From: Planctomycetes bacterium MalM25
GTDB taxonomy: Bacteria; Planctomycetota; Planctomycetia; Pirellulales; Lacipirellulaceae
Direction: 5' to 3'
Length of the DNA stretch: 64,000 nucleotides
Assembly (NCBI GenBank): GCA_007745835.1
Contig: CP036424.1
Coordinates: 1,077,001 to 1,141,000, forward strand
Both the position numbers and the translations under genes were made by a program. The notes under the pieces were generated by a model. The model had not been told where the DNA came from. It searched no databases and saw only the letters and a list, made by a program, of their open reading frames with translations. Shown here in pieces: positions 17,201 through 25,064 of the stretch (within the stretch, counting starts at the first letter, position 1; every line of letters begins with the position of its first letter).

Positions 17201-19981
17201 GATCCGGCGGGAACGCCGAGCGGCGACGACCTGCTCGCGAACGCCGACGCCGACTTCCGTTCGGGCGCCGGGCTGCGAGTCTCGGCGCCGGGCGGGCTGA
17301 TCCAGGTCGCCGACGACGCCACCCCCGCCGTGACCGATTTCCAAGCCCTGATCCTGGCCGGCGAGATCCGCGCGGAGACGCTCGTCCTACAGTCGGCCGA
17401 CGCGATCCTCGACGCCTCGACGCCCGACTACATGCTGCCGATCGCCGACATCGAGGTCACCGGCGCCGCCAGCTTCCGCGCCGAGGGGGGCATCGTGCTG
17501 GCCGATGGCCCGACCGAAGACAATCGCTTGGTGATCGGCGGCTTCGGTTTCTTCTCGGTCGCGACTGACCAGAACATCGACCTCGGCGTGCAGACAAACG
17601 GCATGCCCGCCGACGCGATCTTCTCCGCGGGCGCGCTCGGCTTCCAAGCCAACGGTGGCACGGTCCGCATCGCCGAGGACGCCGGCACGACGCTCGGCGG
17701 GGCGAGCCTCGCCGAGGCGCTGCAGCTCGATTCGGCCGGCCCGATCACCGACCAGCCCGACGCCAGCACCGAGGTGACCGGCTTCGCCGAGCTGAACGCG
17801 GGCGACGGCGCGGCGGACGTTGTGCTCGGCGACGAGGATGCGACGTTCAGCCTGGGCGACCCGGCGTTGTTCGATGAGGCCGAGTACCTCGCGATCGCCG
17901 CCCACAACGCCTCGGTGCAAGCGGACTCCGCGGTGAACGTCCGCACGTCGGCCGCCGACCCCAACCTGGGCGGTACGTACCACCTGACCGCAACCGGCCC
18001 GATCAGCCAGGTCGGCGGCCCGAACGGCGACCTCCGTCCCCTCACCGCCGAGCGGATCTCGCTGGCGAGCGACGGGGCCGTGCTGTTCAGCGCGGTCGAG
18101 CTGACTTCTGAGGGCGGCGCGCCCAACCTGCAGATCAAGGCGGGCGAAGCGATCGACCTGGCCGACGAGATCGGATCGTCAAACGAGCTGGCCGCCCGTT
18201 TCGGCAGCGAGCGCATCCCGTCGTCGGTCGAGACCGATCTCTCGCCCGCGATCGTGGAGGCCGACCTCGCCGACGGCACGCGCCCCGACCAGCCCGCCCG
18301 CGAAGACGAGAACGGCCGACTCGACCCGGGCTTGGAAGACGTGGTGATCGGCGACGGCCCGTCACCGATCAGCGAGCGCGCCCCCGAGGGGGGCTTCCAA
18401 CCGCCGGTGAACACCGGGCCCGATTCGCCCATTGATATCGGCGACGACTACTCGGCGATCGTCCGCGTCGTGGGCGACGCGACCGTCGGCGACGTGGTCG
18501 ATCCGACCGGCGCCACGGCCGACGACGCCATCGCCCGCGGCCTCGCCGTCACGACGACCGGCGCCGCCTACCTCGACACGACCGGCTCGCTCACCTTCAC
18601 CGGCGAGGGCCGCTTCGGCGAGGCGGAGGCGGGCCAAGTCGAGGTCGTCGCGATGAGCGGCGGCGTGCTCACCGCGGTCGCCGGCACGGTGCTGCGGATC
18701 GACACCGAGGATCCCGACCAACCCGCCGCCGTGAAGCGGACGACCAAGCTCTCCAGCGCCACCGGTGCCGTCACGAGCCTCGCCCCCGAGGGCCAGAGCG
18801 GCGAGGACGCGGCGCCCGGGCCGCGGCTGGTGCTCGACACCTCGACCGAGGAGTTCAACGCGGCGACGACCGGCCTGGTCCGCGCCGACACCGACTTCGA
18901 GCAACGCATCACCGCCGCGATCGGTTCGCGTGGCGAGGACAACCTGATCGTCGAGGTCGAGTGGGCCGACGTGGCGCAGGTGCGCGAGCAGAGCGTCGCC
19001 CGGCCGAGCGTCCGGGCCGCGTACGACTCGGCGGACGTGGTCGGGTCGAACGAGCTGGCCGACCTGATCCAGACGCCCGTCGAAGCGATCGAGCAAGTCG
19101 AAGCCGACACGGCGACCACCGGCCTGGAGTACCAGGAGCTCGAGGGCGAGTTCCGCGTCGTCACGATCCGCCACAACTACGCCCAGGAGTTCGTGCCGAG
19201 CAACCCCGCCCAGGACTCGCTGCCGACGACCGTCCGCGTGTTCAACGACCCGGCGATCAACCTGTTTGATCAGGGGGGCGAGCGCGACCTCAACAACGCG
19301 AGCCTGACGATCGCCCCGCGGATCATCACGCTGCCCCCGGCCGGCTTCTTCCTGCTCAGCGAGCCCGACCTGCCCGCGCAGTACGCTGTCGCCGACGCGC
19401 CGGTCACCCGCGACGCCCCCACGCCCGAGACGCAGCGCAGCGTCTCCGACGAGGGCCGTGCGACGGTCGTCTCGTCCGCGGAGAGCGTCGAGTTCGGCCG
19501 CATCGACGCCAGCGGCGAGTGGGTCCGCGACCTCCCGGGTGAGCCCTGGCCGCAGGTCCGCGACGACGCCGAGGGCGATTTCCTCCGCGAGATCCGCGAC
19601 CAGATCGACGAGGGGCCGTACTCCGAAGGCCGCTACCGCATCCAGATCCGCACGCCCCGCGGTGAGCAACTGCTGGAAGAGTGGACCAAGGGCGACCTGA
19701 ACGCCGAAGAGAACCAGGAGGCTTTCGACGAACCGACCGCCGAGCCCGCCGTCGATCAGGACGCCGCCCTCGAGGCCGCCCCGGCGGAGCCGACCGCGGT
19801 GAGGCGCCGGCTCGACGCGGCGCCGCTGTCGGACGAGACCCTGTCGGAAGCCTCGTCGGCCGCCTTCGCCGCGATGGCGGCCGTCGGCGTCTGGCGCCGC
19901 AAGCTGGGCGACGGCGAGCGGCTCCAACTCGACGACCACGGCGTCGGGTACACTCGGCTGCGTCGGCGGCGCCGCCGTTAA
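14219..19981 (+). CDS. Giant planctomycetal surface/extracellular protein with dockerin-like repeats
   Basis: A 1920-residue protein. The N-terminus carries LERRRVLSAD at about 43-52, a motif typical of very large planctomycetal extracellular proteins. The body (about 60-1500) is a long series of similar 80-130-residue units rich in Gly, Asp, Ala and Thr. Recurrent phrases such as ITLADSP, ASNRLNVDG and VDATTLVLNTDG suggest a beta-helix/adhesin-like stack. A dockerin-like pair of Ca-binding loops (DFDGDRAVTNADYDLW and DANGDGLVNAADYTIW) sits at about 325-375. The tail is acidic, then a short hydrophobic stretch (AAFAAMAAVGVW) precedes a basic end, possibly a sorting or anchor signal. Three export-type genes follow it closely. 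Start chosen at ATG 14219; the frame is open upstream. Confidence 0.8.
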   Translation: MPSLRTLRRLLSRASQDWSEVANDLFRAPVDAPGPRPLRIMRLERRRVLSADFALVDGGLLLDGFEDDGATLSISQQDSEYLFTTDDGWNAGEGPLPEGVAIEGDTLAVDRGLVDTLPAGITIAGDGSPLDVSLGTADFSGLDGPLTLVAPTSIDQQPFALLTAPDAGLQLMVAPAGLTVGSLTVSGNLEVFAFGQITDGPGTQILVTGDATFTTRTGGADIPAGITLADTPGDRLVVGGEVKFDAIEGPDRYDIRVGEQGWTEFGEVTALGGEVVIGEKASTELKAIDATNFELNSAGLVNADLDATIDVAEDASITSTGSRHRADFDGDRAVTNADYDLWAANHGRTTGVSRATGDANGDGLVNAADYTIWRDTLGAADAGGGIVIAAADRFQVGGEARLVARDGADRYDITVSQGVDAAFGSLWIDGAFANIWEDAGGTATGTHLTGVDATTLVLNTDGSLTDAPTAHLVLSDDLLVDASGAIVLADAGNADNRLEVADLARLTGAAIDVGVNPANGSPAASLATIGRMTLNAPGAARIALDGDATFDGQSSLGTLSVHTVGELTDAPSTGGRDPVTIDVSGDADFFAADGITLADSPTASNRLNVDGFALFEVGSENNIDIGVNPADGSPADATATLGSMSLIAPGGNVRVALDGGAFFDDATASQNLTVSAWLIADNQEATVDVDDEAVFRSAGDIDLANGNENNRLAVAGVARFFAGEGETITIGDRSGGGLIFPPGIPAAAHASLASVQFHVESGLAHLLLDDSTILADDSLTGSLLFDVAGDLANDPGASLNVSNDARLIAHGGDRIGPTLGEIDLGVTNTGTFNFGTLGLRAGDVAIREASSTDLTHVDVESLRLTSTGWIIDQAGHSIDVAGSAVFTASSSNNITLDNDSVNFGDVGLFGAAITVREASGTVLSGVDALEFDLVSTGKVEDLDDAVIFILGPSTIEGATGVMLGDGTADNTVMLSFFELATVLAGNGQTIMLGVDPAGTPSGDDLLANADADFRSGAGLRVSAPGGLIQVADDATPAVTDFQALILAGEIRAETLVLQSADAILDASTPDYMLPIADIEVTGAASFRAEGGIVLADGPTEDNRLVIGGFGFFSVATDQNIDLGVQTNGMPADAIFSAGALGFQANGGTVRIAEDAGTTLGGASLAEALQLDSAGPITDQPDASTEVTGFAELNAGDGAADVVLGDEDATFSLGDPALFDEAEYLAIAAHNASVQADSAVNVRTSAADPNLGGTYHLTATGPISQVGGPNGDLRPLTAERISLASDGAVLFSAVELTSEGGAPNLQIKAGEAIDLADEIGSSNELAARFGSERIPSSVETDLSPAIVEADLADGTRPDQPAREDENGRLDPGLEDVVIGDGPSPISERAPEGGFQPPVNTGPDSPIDIGDDYSAIVRVVGDATVGDVVDPTGATADDAIARGLAVTTTGAAYLDTTGSLTFTGEGRFGEAEAGQVEVVAMSGGVLTAVAGTVLRIDTEDPDQPAAVKRTTKLSSATGAVTSLAPEGQSGEDAAPGPRLVLDTSTEEFNAATTGLVRADTDFEQRITAAIGSRGEDNLIVEVEWADVAQVREQSVARPSVRAAYDSADVVGSNELADLIQTPVEAIEQVEADTATTGLEYQELEGEFRVVTIRHNYAQEFVPSNPAQDSLPTTVRVFNDPAINLFDQGGERDLNNASLTIAPRIITLPPAGFFLLSEPDLPAQYAVADAPVTRDAPTPETQRSVSDEGRATVVSSAESVEFGRIDASGEWVRDLPGEPWPQVRDDAEGDFLREIRDQIDEGPYSEGRYRIQIRTPRGEQLLEEWTKGDLNAEENQEAFDEPTAEPAVDQDAALEAAPAEPTAVRRRLDAAPLSDETLSEASSAAFAAMAAVGVWRRKLGDGERLQLDDHGVGYTRLRRRRRR

Positions 19982-20008
19982 CCACACCACCCCTCTCGGC
20001 CTGGGTCG

Positions 20009-21865
20009 ATGACCGACGTCGACGCGTTCCTCGACGACCTCGACCGCCTCGCCACGACGGCGCCGGCCGACCGCCCCGCCGCGTTCTACCGCCAGCTGAT
20101 GCCCGCCGCCGGCATGGCGATCGGCGCCGAGCAGGCGGACCTCGTCTCGCTGATTGGCGAAGAGCCCCTGTCGTGGGCGGCCGAGTCGATCGAGCCCCGC
20201 CCCGCCCCCGGCGCCGAGCGCTTCGCAAGCCTCCGCACCGAGCGCTCACCCCGCGTTCTCACCGCGCCCGAGGACGGCGCCCCGGTGATCGCTTGCCCGG
20301 TCGAGGGCGCCGACACCGCGACCGGCGTGCTGCTCTTCCGGCTCACGCCCGAAGCGGCCGCCTCCGTGGAAGCGAGCCTCCGCCTCGCCGCGGCGATCGG
20401 CGAGGTCGCGGGACGCTACGAGCTGCGCCGCGCCGCGCAACGCGTCGGCGAAGCCGAGAAACGCCTGGCGCGGGTCGAGGAGACGCTCGTCCGGTTGCAC
20501 AGCGTCCGCGGAGCCGGGCGGATCGCCGCTCAGGCTGCTGAAGAGGGGCGTCGGCTGATCGACTGCGACCGCCTCAGCCTGATCGCTCGCTCCGGCGGCG
20601 GCTGGCGGGTGCTGGCCGTGAGCGGCGTGCGGCAACTCAATCGGCGGAGCGACGCGGCGAAGCGGATGACGGCGCTCGCGGCGGCCGCCGCCCGCTGGGG
20701 CGAGCCGATCGCGGCGCCGATCGACCCGTACGACACGCCCCGCGACGTCGTCGAAGCGATCGACGCCCACTGCGACGCGGCCGGCGTCCGCAGCCTGCGG
20801 GTGCGGCCCTGCCCGAGCCCGTTGGACGAGGCCGATCCCGACTCGCCCGACGCGGTGCTGCTCGCCGAGTGGTTCGATTCGGATTACCGTGGCGACTCCG
20901 AGGCGTTGCTCGCGGCGCTCGCCCGCCACGTCGGCGTGGCGATGGCGCGCGAGCCGGGCGGGCTTCGCGCCGGCTCGCTATTGGGCCGCGGCGCCCTAGC
21001 CGCTTTGTTGGCCGGCGCGTTGACGCTCGCCACCCTCGCCGCCGCGTTCACGCCGGCCACGCTCTGGCTGCACGTTGAGGGGCGTTTCGAGCCGGTCGAT
21101 CGGGCGCGCGTCTTCGCGCCGCTCGATGGCGTCGTCGACGAGGTGCTCGTCGAGCAGTCGCGGCGAGTCGAAGTGGGCCAGCCCCTGCTGCGGCTCCGCT
21201 CGCCCGAATTGCGTCTGCAACGTGAGGAGGTCGCCGAGGCGATCGCCGCCACCAAGGCCGACCTCGCCGCGCTCGAGACCGCCAAGCTCCGCGCCGCGCT
21301 GCCCGGCGTCGGCGACCCGGACGACGACCCGACGGCGCTCGCGAGCCGCGTCGCTTCGCTCCGCGAGAAACTCACCTACCAGCAGGCCCGCCGCGACCTG
21401 CTCGCACTGCAGGCGGAGCGGCTGGTGGTCACGAGCCCGATCGGCGGCGAGGTGCTGAGCTGGCGGCCGCAGGACCTGCTGTCGGACCGTCCGGTCGAGC
21501 GCGGCCAACGCCTGCTAGAGATCGCCGGCGGAGAGCGCTGGCGGTTGGAGCTCGAAACGCCCGACCACCGCAGCGGCCCGCTGCTCAACGCCCGGGCCGA
21601 GGGATCGCCGCTCCGCGTCGAGTACGTGGTGCGAGCCGACCCGGCGGAGACGCACACCGCCACGGTCGAATCGATCGAGCCGGCGACGCGGGTCTCGGCC
21701 GAGGGGCTGCCGGTTGTGCGGGTCGTAGCGGCCCCCGACGACGCCCAGGCGCCGAATCCTCGCAGCGGGCTCGGGGTCTCCGCTAAGATTGACTGCGGTG
21801 AACACTCCCTCGGCTACGTCTGGCTCCACGAAGCGATCGCCGCGGTGCGGCGGTGGTGGTTCTGA
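20009..21865 (+). CDS. GAF-like domain fused to a membrane HlyD-type adaptor
   Basis: A 618-residue protein. Residues about 1-320 form a cytoplasmic part with a helix (about 140-160) and a GAF-like fold (EGRRLIDCDRLSLIARSGGG then AAIDPYDTP), suggesting a sensory input. A single membrane segment lies at about 328-348 (LAALLAGALTLATLAAAFTP). A periplasmic HlyD/biotinyl-lipoyl adaptor follows: VFAPLDGVVDEVLVEQSRRV, a coiled coil (about 405-475), and the returning lipoyl half VVTSPIGGEVLSWRP. It starts 27 nt after the giant surface protein and overlaps the next gene. Adaptor role is by fold; GAF assignment is tentative. Confidence 0.65.
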   Translation: MTDVDAFLDDLDRLATTAPADRPAAFYRQLMPAAGMAIGAEQADLVSLIGEEPLSWAAESIEPRPAPGAERFASLRTERSPRVLTAPEDGAPVIACPVEGADTATGVLLFRLTPEAAASVEASLRLAAAIGEVAGRYELRRAAQRVGEAEKRLARVEETLVRLHSVRGAGRIAAQAAEEGRRLIDCDRLSLIARSGGGWRVLAVSGVRQLNRRSDAAKRMTALAAAAARWGEPIAAPIDPYDTPRDVVEAIDAHCDAAGVRSLRVRPCPSPLDEADPDSPDAVLLAEWFDSDYRGDSEALLAALARHVGVAMAREPGGLRAGSLLGRGALAALLAGALTLATLAAAFTPATLWLHVEGRFEPVDRARVFAPLDGVVDEVLVEQSRRVEVGQPLLRLRSPELRLQREEVAEAIAATKADLAALETAKLRAALPGVGDPDDDPTALASRVASLREKLTYQQARRDLLALQAERLVVTSPIGGEVLSWRPQDLLSDRPVERGQRLLEIAGGERWRLELETPDHRSGPLLNARAEGSPLRVEYVVRADPAETHTATVESIEPATRVSAEGLPVVRVVAAPDDAQAPNPRSGLGVSAKIDCGEHSLGYVWLHEAIAAVRRWWF

Positions 21866-22778
21866 GCTGCGCCCGCTCCGGCTGACGCTCGTCCTCTTGG
21901 CGTTGGCTTTGCCCGTTCGCGCGGACGAGATCCGCGTCGCCTCGTCGATCCTGACGATCAGCGATTCGGTCGAGGTCGCCGCCCCGCAGTCGGGCGTGCT
22001 TCGCAAGCTGTCCATCCGCGAGGGGGCGAAGCTCTCCGCCGGCGACCCGATCGCTGAGATCGACGCCCGCGAGCAACGGCTCCACGTGGGCGTGGTGCGC
22101 GAGGAGCTGGCGGTCGCGCGGCAGGAGTCGGAGAACGACATCCGCGTGCGTCTCGCCGAGAAAGAGAACAAGGTCGCCGAGGCGGAGCTCGGCCGCGCCA
22201 CCTCGGTGAACGCCGAGCTGCCGAACACGGTTTCCGCCAAGGAGATCGACCGCCTCCGCTTGGCGATGGAGCGAACGGAACTCGAGATCGAGCACGCCGG
22301 CTTCGAGCGTGATTTGCTCACAGCGAAGCTCAAGCGGATCGAGGCCGACCTGGCGCTCGCGCAGCACCGCGTCGAGCGGATGCGGATCACGGCGCCGATC
22401 GCCGGCGTGGTCGCCGAGGCGCCCCGCGGGGCGGGCGAGTGGGTCGATGCTGGCGAGACGGTGGCGCGCCTCGTGCGTGTCGATCGCCTACGGGCCGAGG
22501 GGTACGTCGACGTGACCGACGCACTCGGAGGGCTCGTCGGACGCCCCGTCACGATCGAGGTCCGCCTGCCCGGCGGCAAAGTCCAATCGGCCACCGGCAA
22601 GGTGGTCTTCGTGAGCCCCGAAGCGGAGCCGGTCGATGCGAAGGTCCGCTTCTGGGCCGAGATCGACAACGCCTCTCTCCGCCTCCGCCCCGGCTTGGCG
22701 GCGAGCGTCGTCATCCACGAGGCGGGCGCCGCCCCGATCGCCGCGAAGCGGGCCGCCCCGCGAGAAACCAAGCCGTGA
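21798..22778 (+). CDS. HlyD-family periplasmic adaptor (membrane fusion protein)
   Basis: A 326-residue adaptor with a signal peptide ending at LALPVRADE. The N-terminal lipoyl half has VEVAAPQSGVLRKLSIREGA, then a coiled-coil hairpin (about 75-190), the second lipoyl half MRITAPIAGVVAEAP, and a beta-barrel region with EVRLPGGKVQSATGKVVFVS. GTG 21798 is used (TTG 21789 also possible); it overlaps the preceding gene by 68 nt, and its stop overlaps the next gene's GTG start by GTGA, so these genes are probably translationally coupled. It should bridge an inner-membrane component to the outer envelope. Confidence 0.8.
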   Translation: MNTPSATSGSTKRSPRCGGGGSELRPLRLTLVLLALALPVRADEIRVASSILTISDSVEVAAPQSGVLRKLSIREGAKLSAGDPIAEIDAREQRLHVGVVREELAVARQESENDIRVRLAEKENKVAEAELGRATSVNAELPNTVSAKEIDRLRLAMERTELEIEHAGFERDLLTAKLKRIEADLALAQHRVERMRITAPIAGVVAEAPRGAGEWVDAGETVARLVRVDRLRAEGYVDVTDALGGLVGRPVTIEVRLPGGKVQSATGKVVFVSPEAEPVDAKVRFWAEIDNASLRLRPGLAASVVIHEAGAAPIAAKRAAPRETKP

Positions 22779-24937
22779 GCGCCGCCGGCGGGATGCACCG
22801 CGGCACGCTGCGCGTCCGCCGCGACCTGACGCTCACGCCCGACGGCGACGGCGTCGTCGTGAAGGATCCGCTCACGCTAGAGTACTTTCGGCTCGGCGAG
22901 CGCGAGCGTTTCCTGCTCGAAGAGCTCCGCGAGCCGTTGACGCTCAACGAACTGACCACCCGTTTTCGCGCGCGGTTCCCGAACGACGGCGCGACCGGTG
23001 CGCAGGTGCTCGCCTTCTGTTCGGCGATGGCGGAGTGCTCGTTGCTGCTGAGCGATTCGCCCCAGCGTGTTGAACCCAAGAAACCGAAGCAGGCCGGGTG
23101 GTGGTCGCTGCTCAGCCCGCTGGCAATCCGCCTGCCGGGCGTCGATCCGACGCCGCTGCTCGACGCGACCGGCTGGCTCGGCCGCCTGCTTTTCAATCGG
23201 CTGTTCGCCGGGCTGCTCCTGCTGGTGGCGCTGGCCGTTGGCGTCGGCTTGCTCGGCCGTGCCGACGAACTGAGTCACGAACTGGGACAACTCACCAACC
23301 TGCTGGAGCCCCGCTACGCCTTGGCGGCGGTGCTCGCGGTGATGCTCACCAAGACGTGGCACGAACTGGGCCACGCCCTCGCCTGCCGCCGGGTGGGCGC
23401 CGAGTGCCACGAGGTCGGCGTGATGCTGCTCGCCTTCTTGCCCTGCCTGTATTGCGACGCCTCCGACGCGTGGACGCTCACCAGCCGCTGGCGGCGGGTG
23501 CTCGTGGCGCTCGCGGGCGTCTACTTCGAGGCGATCCTCGCCGTCGCCGCCGCGGGCGTTTGGCTCGTGCTCGCGCCGGGTCCGCTGCGGGTGCTAGCGC
23601 TCGATGTGGTGGTGATCGCCTCGCTGTCGACGTTGCTGGTGAACCTGAACCCGTTGCTCCGATTCGATGGTTACTACGTCCTGGCCGACGCCTGGGGTGT
23701 GCCGAACCTCCACCAGCACGCCCGCGAAACGCTGTGGGGCGGCCTCCGTCGGTGGATCGCCGGCGGCGCCCCGCCCGAGCGTCCGGCCGCTTCGCCCGTG
23801 GGGATCGCGTTGTACGGCGTCGCCTCGGTTGCGTACGGCTGGGCGATCCTGGGGGTCATCCTGTGGGCCGTTTACGCCGCGCTCGACGCGTATGGCTTCG
23901 CGGCGGCGGGCGACCTGCTGGTGGCGCTCACATTGGGTGGCGTCGTAGTCGGTGGGGGGCGCTCGGCGAAGAACCTCGTGCCGCGCGGCCCCGGCGCTCC
24001 GGTCGGACGTTCGCTGCTGCGGCTCGGCGTGATTGGCGCCACGCTGGCCACGGTCGCCTGGCTTGTGCTCAGCGCGCCGATCGAGCAATCGCTCCGCTCC
24101 CCCTGCCGGCTCGAGAACACCGCGTTCACCGAGGTGGTGGCTCGAAGCAACGGGTTGCTCCGACCGCTCGTCGTCTACGGCGAAAGAGTCAAGCCGAACC
24201 AACTGCTCGCCGAGCTCGACGAGCCGGCCGCCGAGCTGCGACGGCTCGAGTTGCTCGAACGCGAGGCGTCGCTCCGCTCGCAGATCGAGGGGCTCCGCAC
24301 GCGCAGCCAGACCGACACGCAGCTGCTGTCGGAGATCGCTCGTCTGACGCCGACGCTACAAGAGGTCCGCCGGCAGCTCGCCACGCACGACGAACAGATC
24401 GAACGCCGCCGCCTGCGGGCGCCGATCGCGGGGCGGGTTCTGCCCCCCGCGGAGCGCTTCGAGAACGAGATCGACGCGGAGTCTTCCGACGGCCGTCTGC
24501 CGACCTGGTCGGGCGCGCCGCTCGACCCCGCCAACGCCGGCTGCCTGCTGGCGGGGGGGGAGGCGCTCTGCCGGGTGGTCGGCGAGCCGCTCCGCGCCGT
24601 CGTGCTGCTCGACGAGGACGACAGCGGGCTGGTGCGGCTCGGCGATCCGGTGCGGATCGCCCTGGACCGCGAGCCGGCGGCTTGGCTTTCGGGGCGTGTG
24701 GAGGGGGTGTCGCCCGCCACCGCGGACGAACGGCTGACCGACGCCGAACGGGCCCTCGAGCGGGGCCTGCGAGGCTCGCTCGCCGCGGGGTCCGCCTACC
24801 GCGTCACGGTCGCCCTGGACGCCCCCACGGCCGCCTGCCAGCCGGGGGCCCTCGGCCAGGCCCGGGTCGTCACGGGCGAGGAGACGGTCGGCGGGTGGTG
24901 CTTGCGCTGGTTGCGCCGGTTAGTTCGCCTCGGCTAA
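22775..24937 (+). CDS. M50 site-2-type protease fused to a HlyD-like adaptor domain
   Basis: A 720-residue membrane protein. The N-terminal 100 residues are soluble and have a PqqD-like look (LTLEYFRLGERERFLLEEL). The intramembrane metalloprotease core has the zinc motif HELGH (about 197-201) and the second motif NLNPLLRFDGYYVLAD (about 290-305), both intact. After several membrane segments comes an adaptor-like part (about 445-700) with FTEVVARSNGLLRPLVVYGE, a coiled coil and LRAPIAGRVLPP. Start GTG 22775 overlaps the preceding stop (GTGA). Proteins with this M50 plus adaptor arrangement are associated with export of peptides or proteins; here the giant surface protein upstream is the likely partner, which is inference. 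Confidence 0.75.
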   Translation: MSAAGGMHRGTLRVRRDLTLTPDGDGVVVKDPLTLEYFRLGERERFLLEELREPLTLNELTTRFRARFPNDGATGAQVLAFCSAMAECSLLLSDSPQRVEPKKPKQAGWWSLLSPLAIRLPGVDPTPLLDATGWLGRLLFNRLFAGLLLLVALAVGVGLLGRADELSHELGQLTNLLEPRYALAAVLAVMLTKTWHELGHALACRRVGAECHEVGVMLLAFLPCLYCDASDAWTLTSRWRRVLVALAGVYFEAILAVAAAGVWLVLAPGPLRVLALDVVVIASLSTLLVNLNPLLRFDGYYVLADAWGVPNLHQHARETLWGGLRRWIAGGAPPERPAASPVGIALYGVASVAYGWAILGVILWAVYAALDAYGFAAAGDLLVALTLGGVVVGGGRSAKNLVPRGPGAPVGRSLLRLGVIGATLATVAWLVLSAPIEQSLRSPCRLENTAFTEVVARSNGLLRPLVVYGERVKPNQLLAELDEPAAELRRLELLEREASLRSQIEGLRTRSQTDTQLLSEIARLTPTLQEVRRQLATHDEQIERRRLRAPIAGRVLPPAERFENEIDAESSDGRLPTWSGAPLDPANAGCLLAGGEALCRVVGEPLRAVVLLDEDDSGLVRLGDPVRIALDREPAAWLSGRVEGVSPATADERLTDAERALERGLRGSLAAGSAYRVTVALDAPTAACQPGALGQARVVTGEETVGGWCLRWLRRLVRLG

Positions 24938-25064
24938 CGGGGCGAATTCGCCCGTCAGTTCGCTGCGAAATCGCCGCCTCCGACTAGGATGGAGGTTATT
25001 CGCGCGCCTCCGATTCTTGCTTCTTCGCTGCCTTTCTCTTACCCGCCGACCGCGGGAGCCACCG

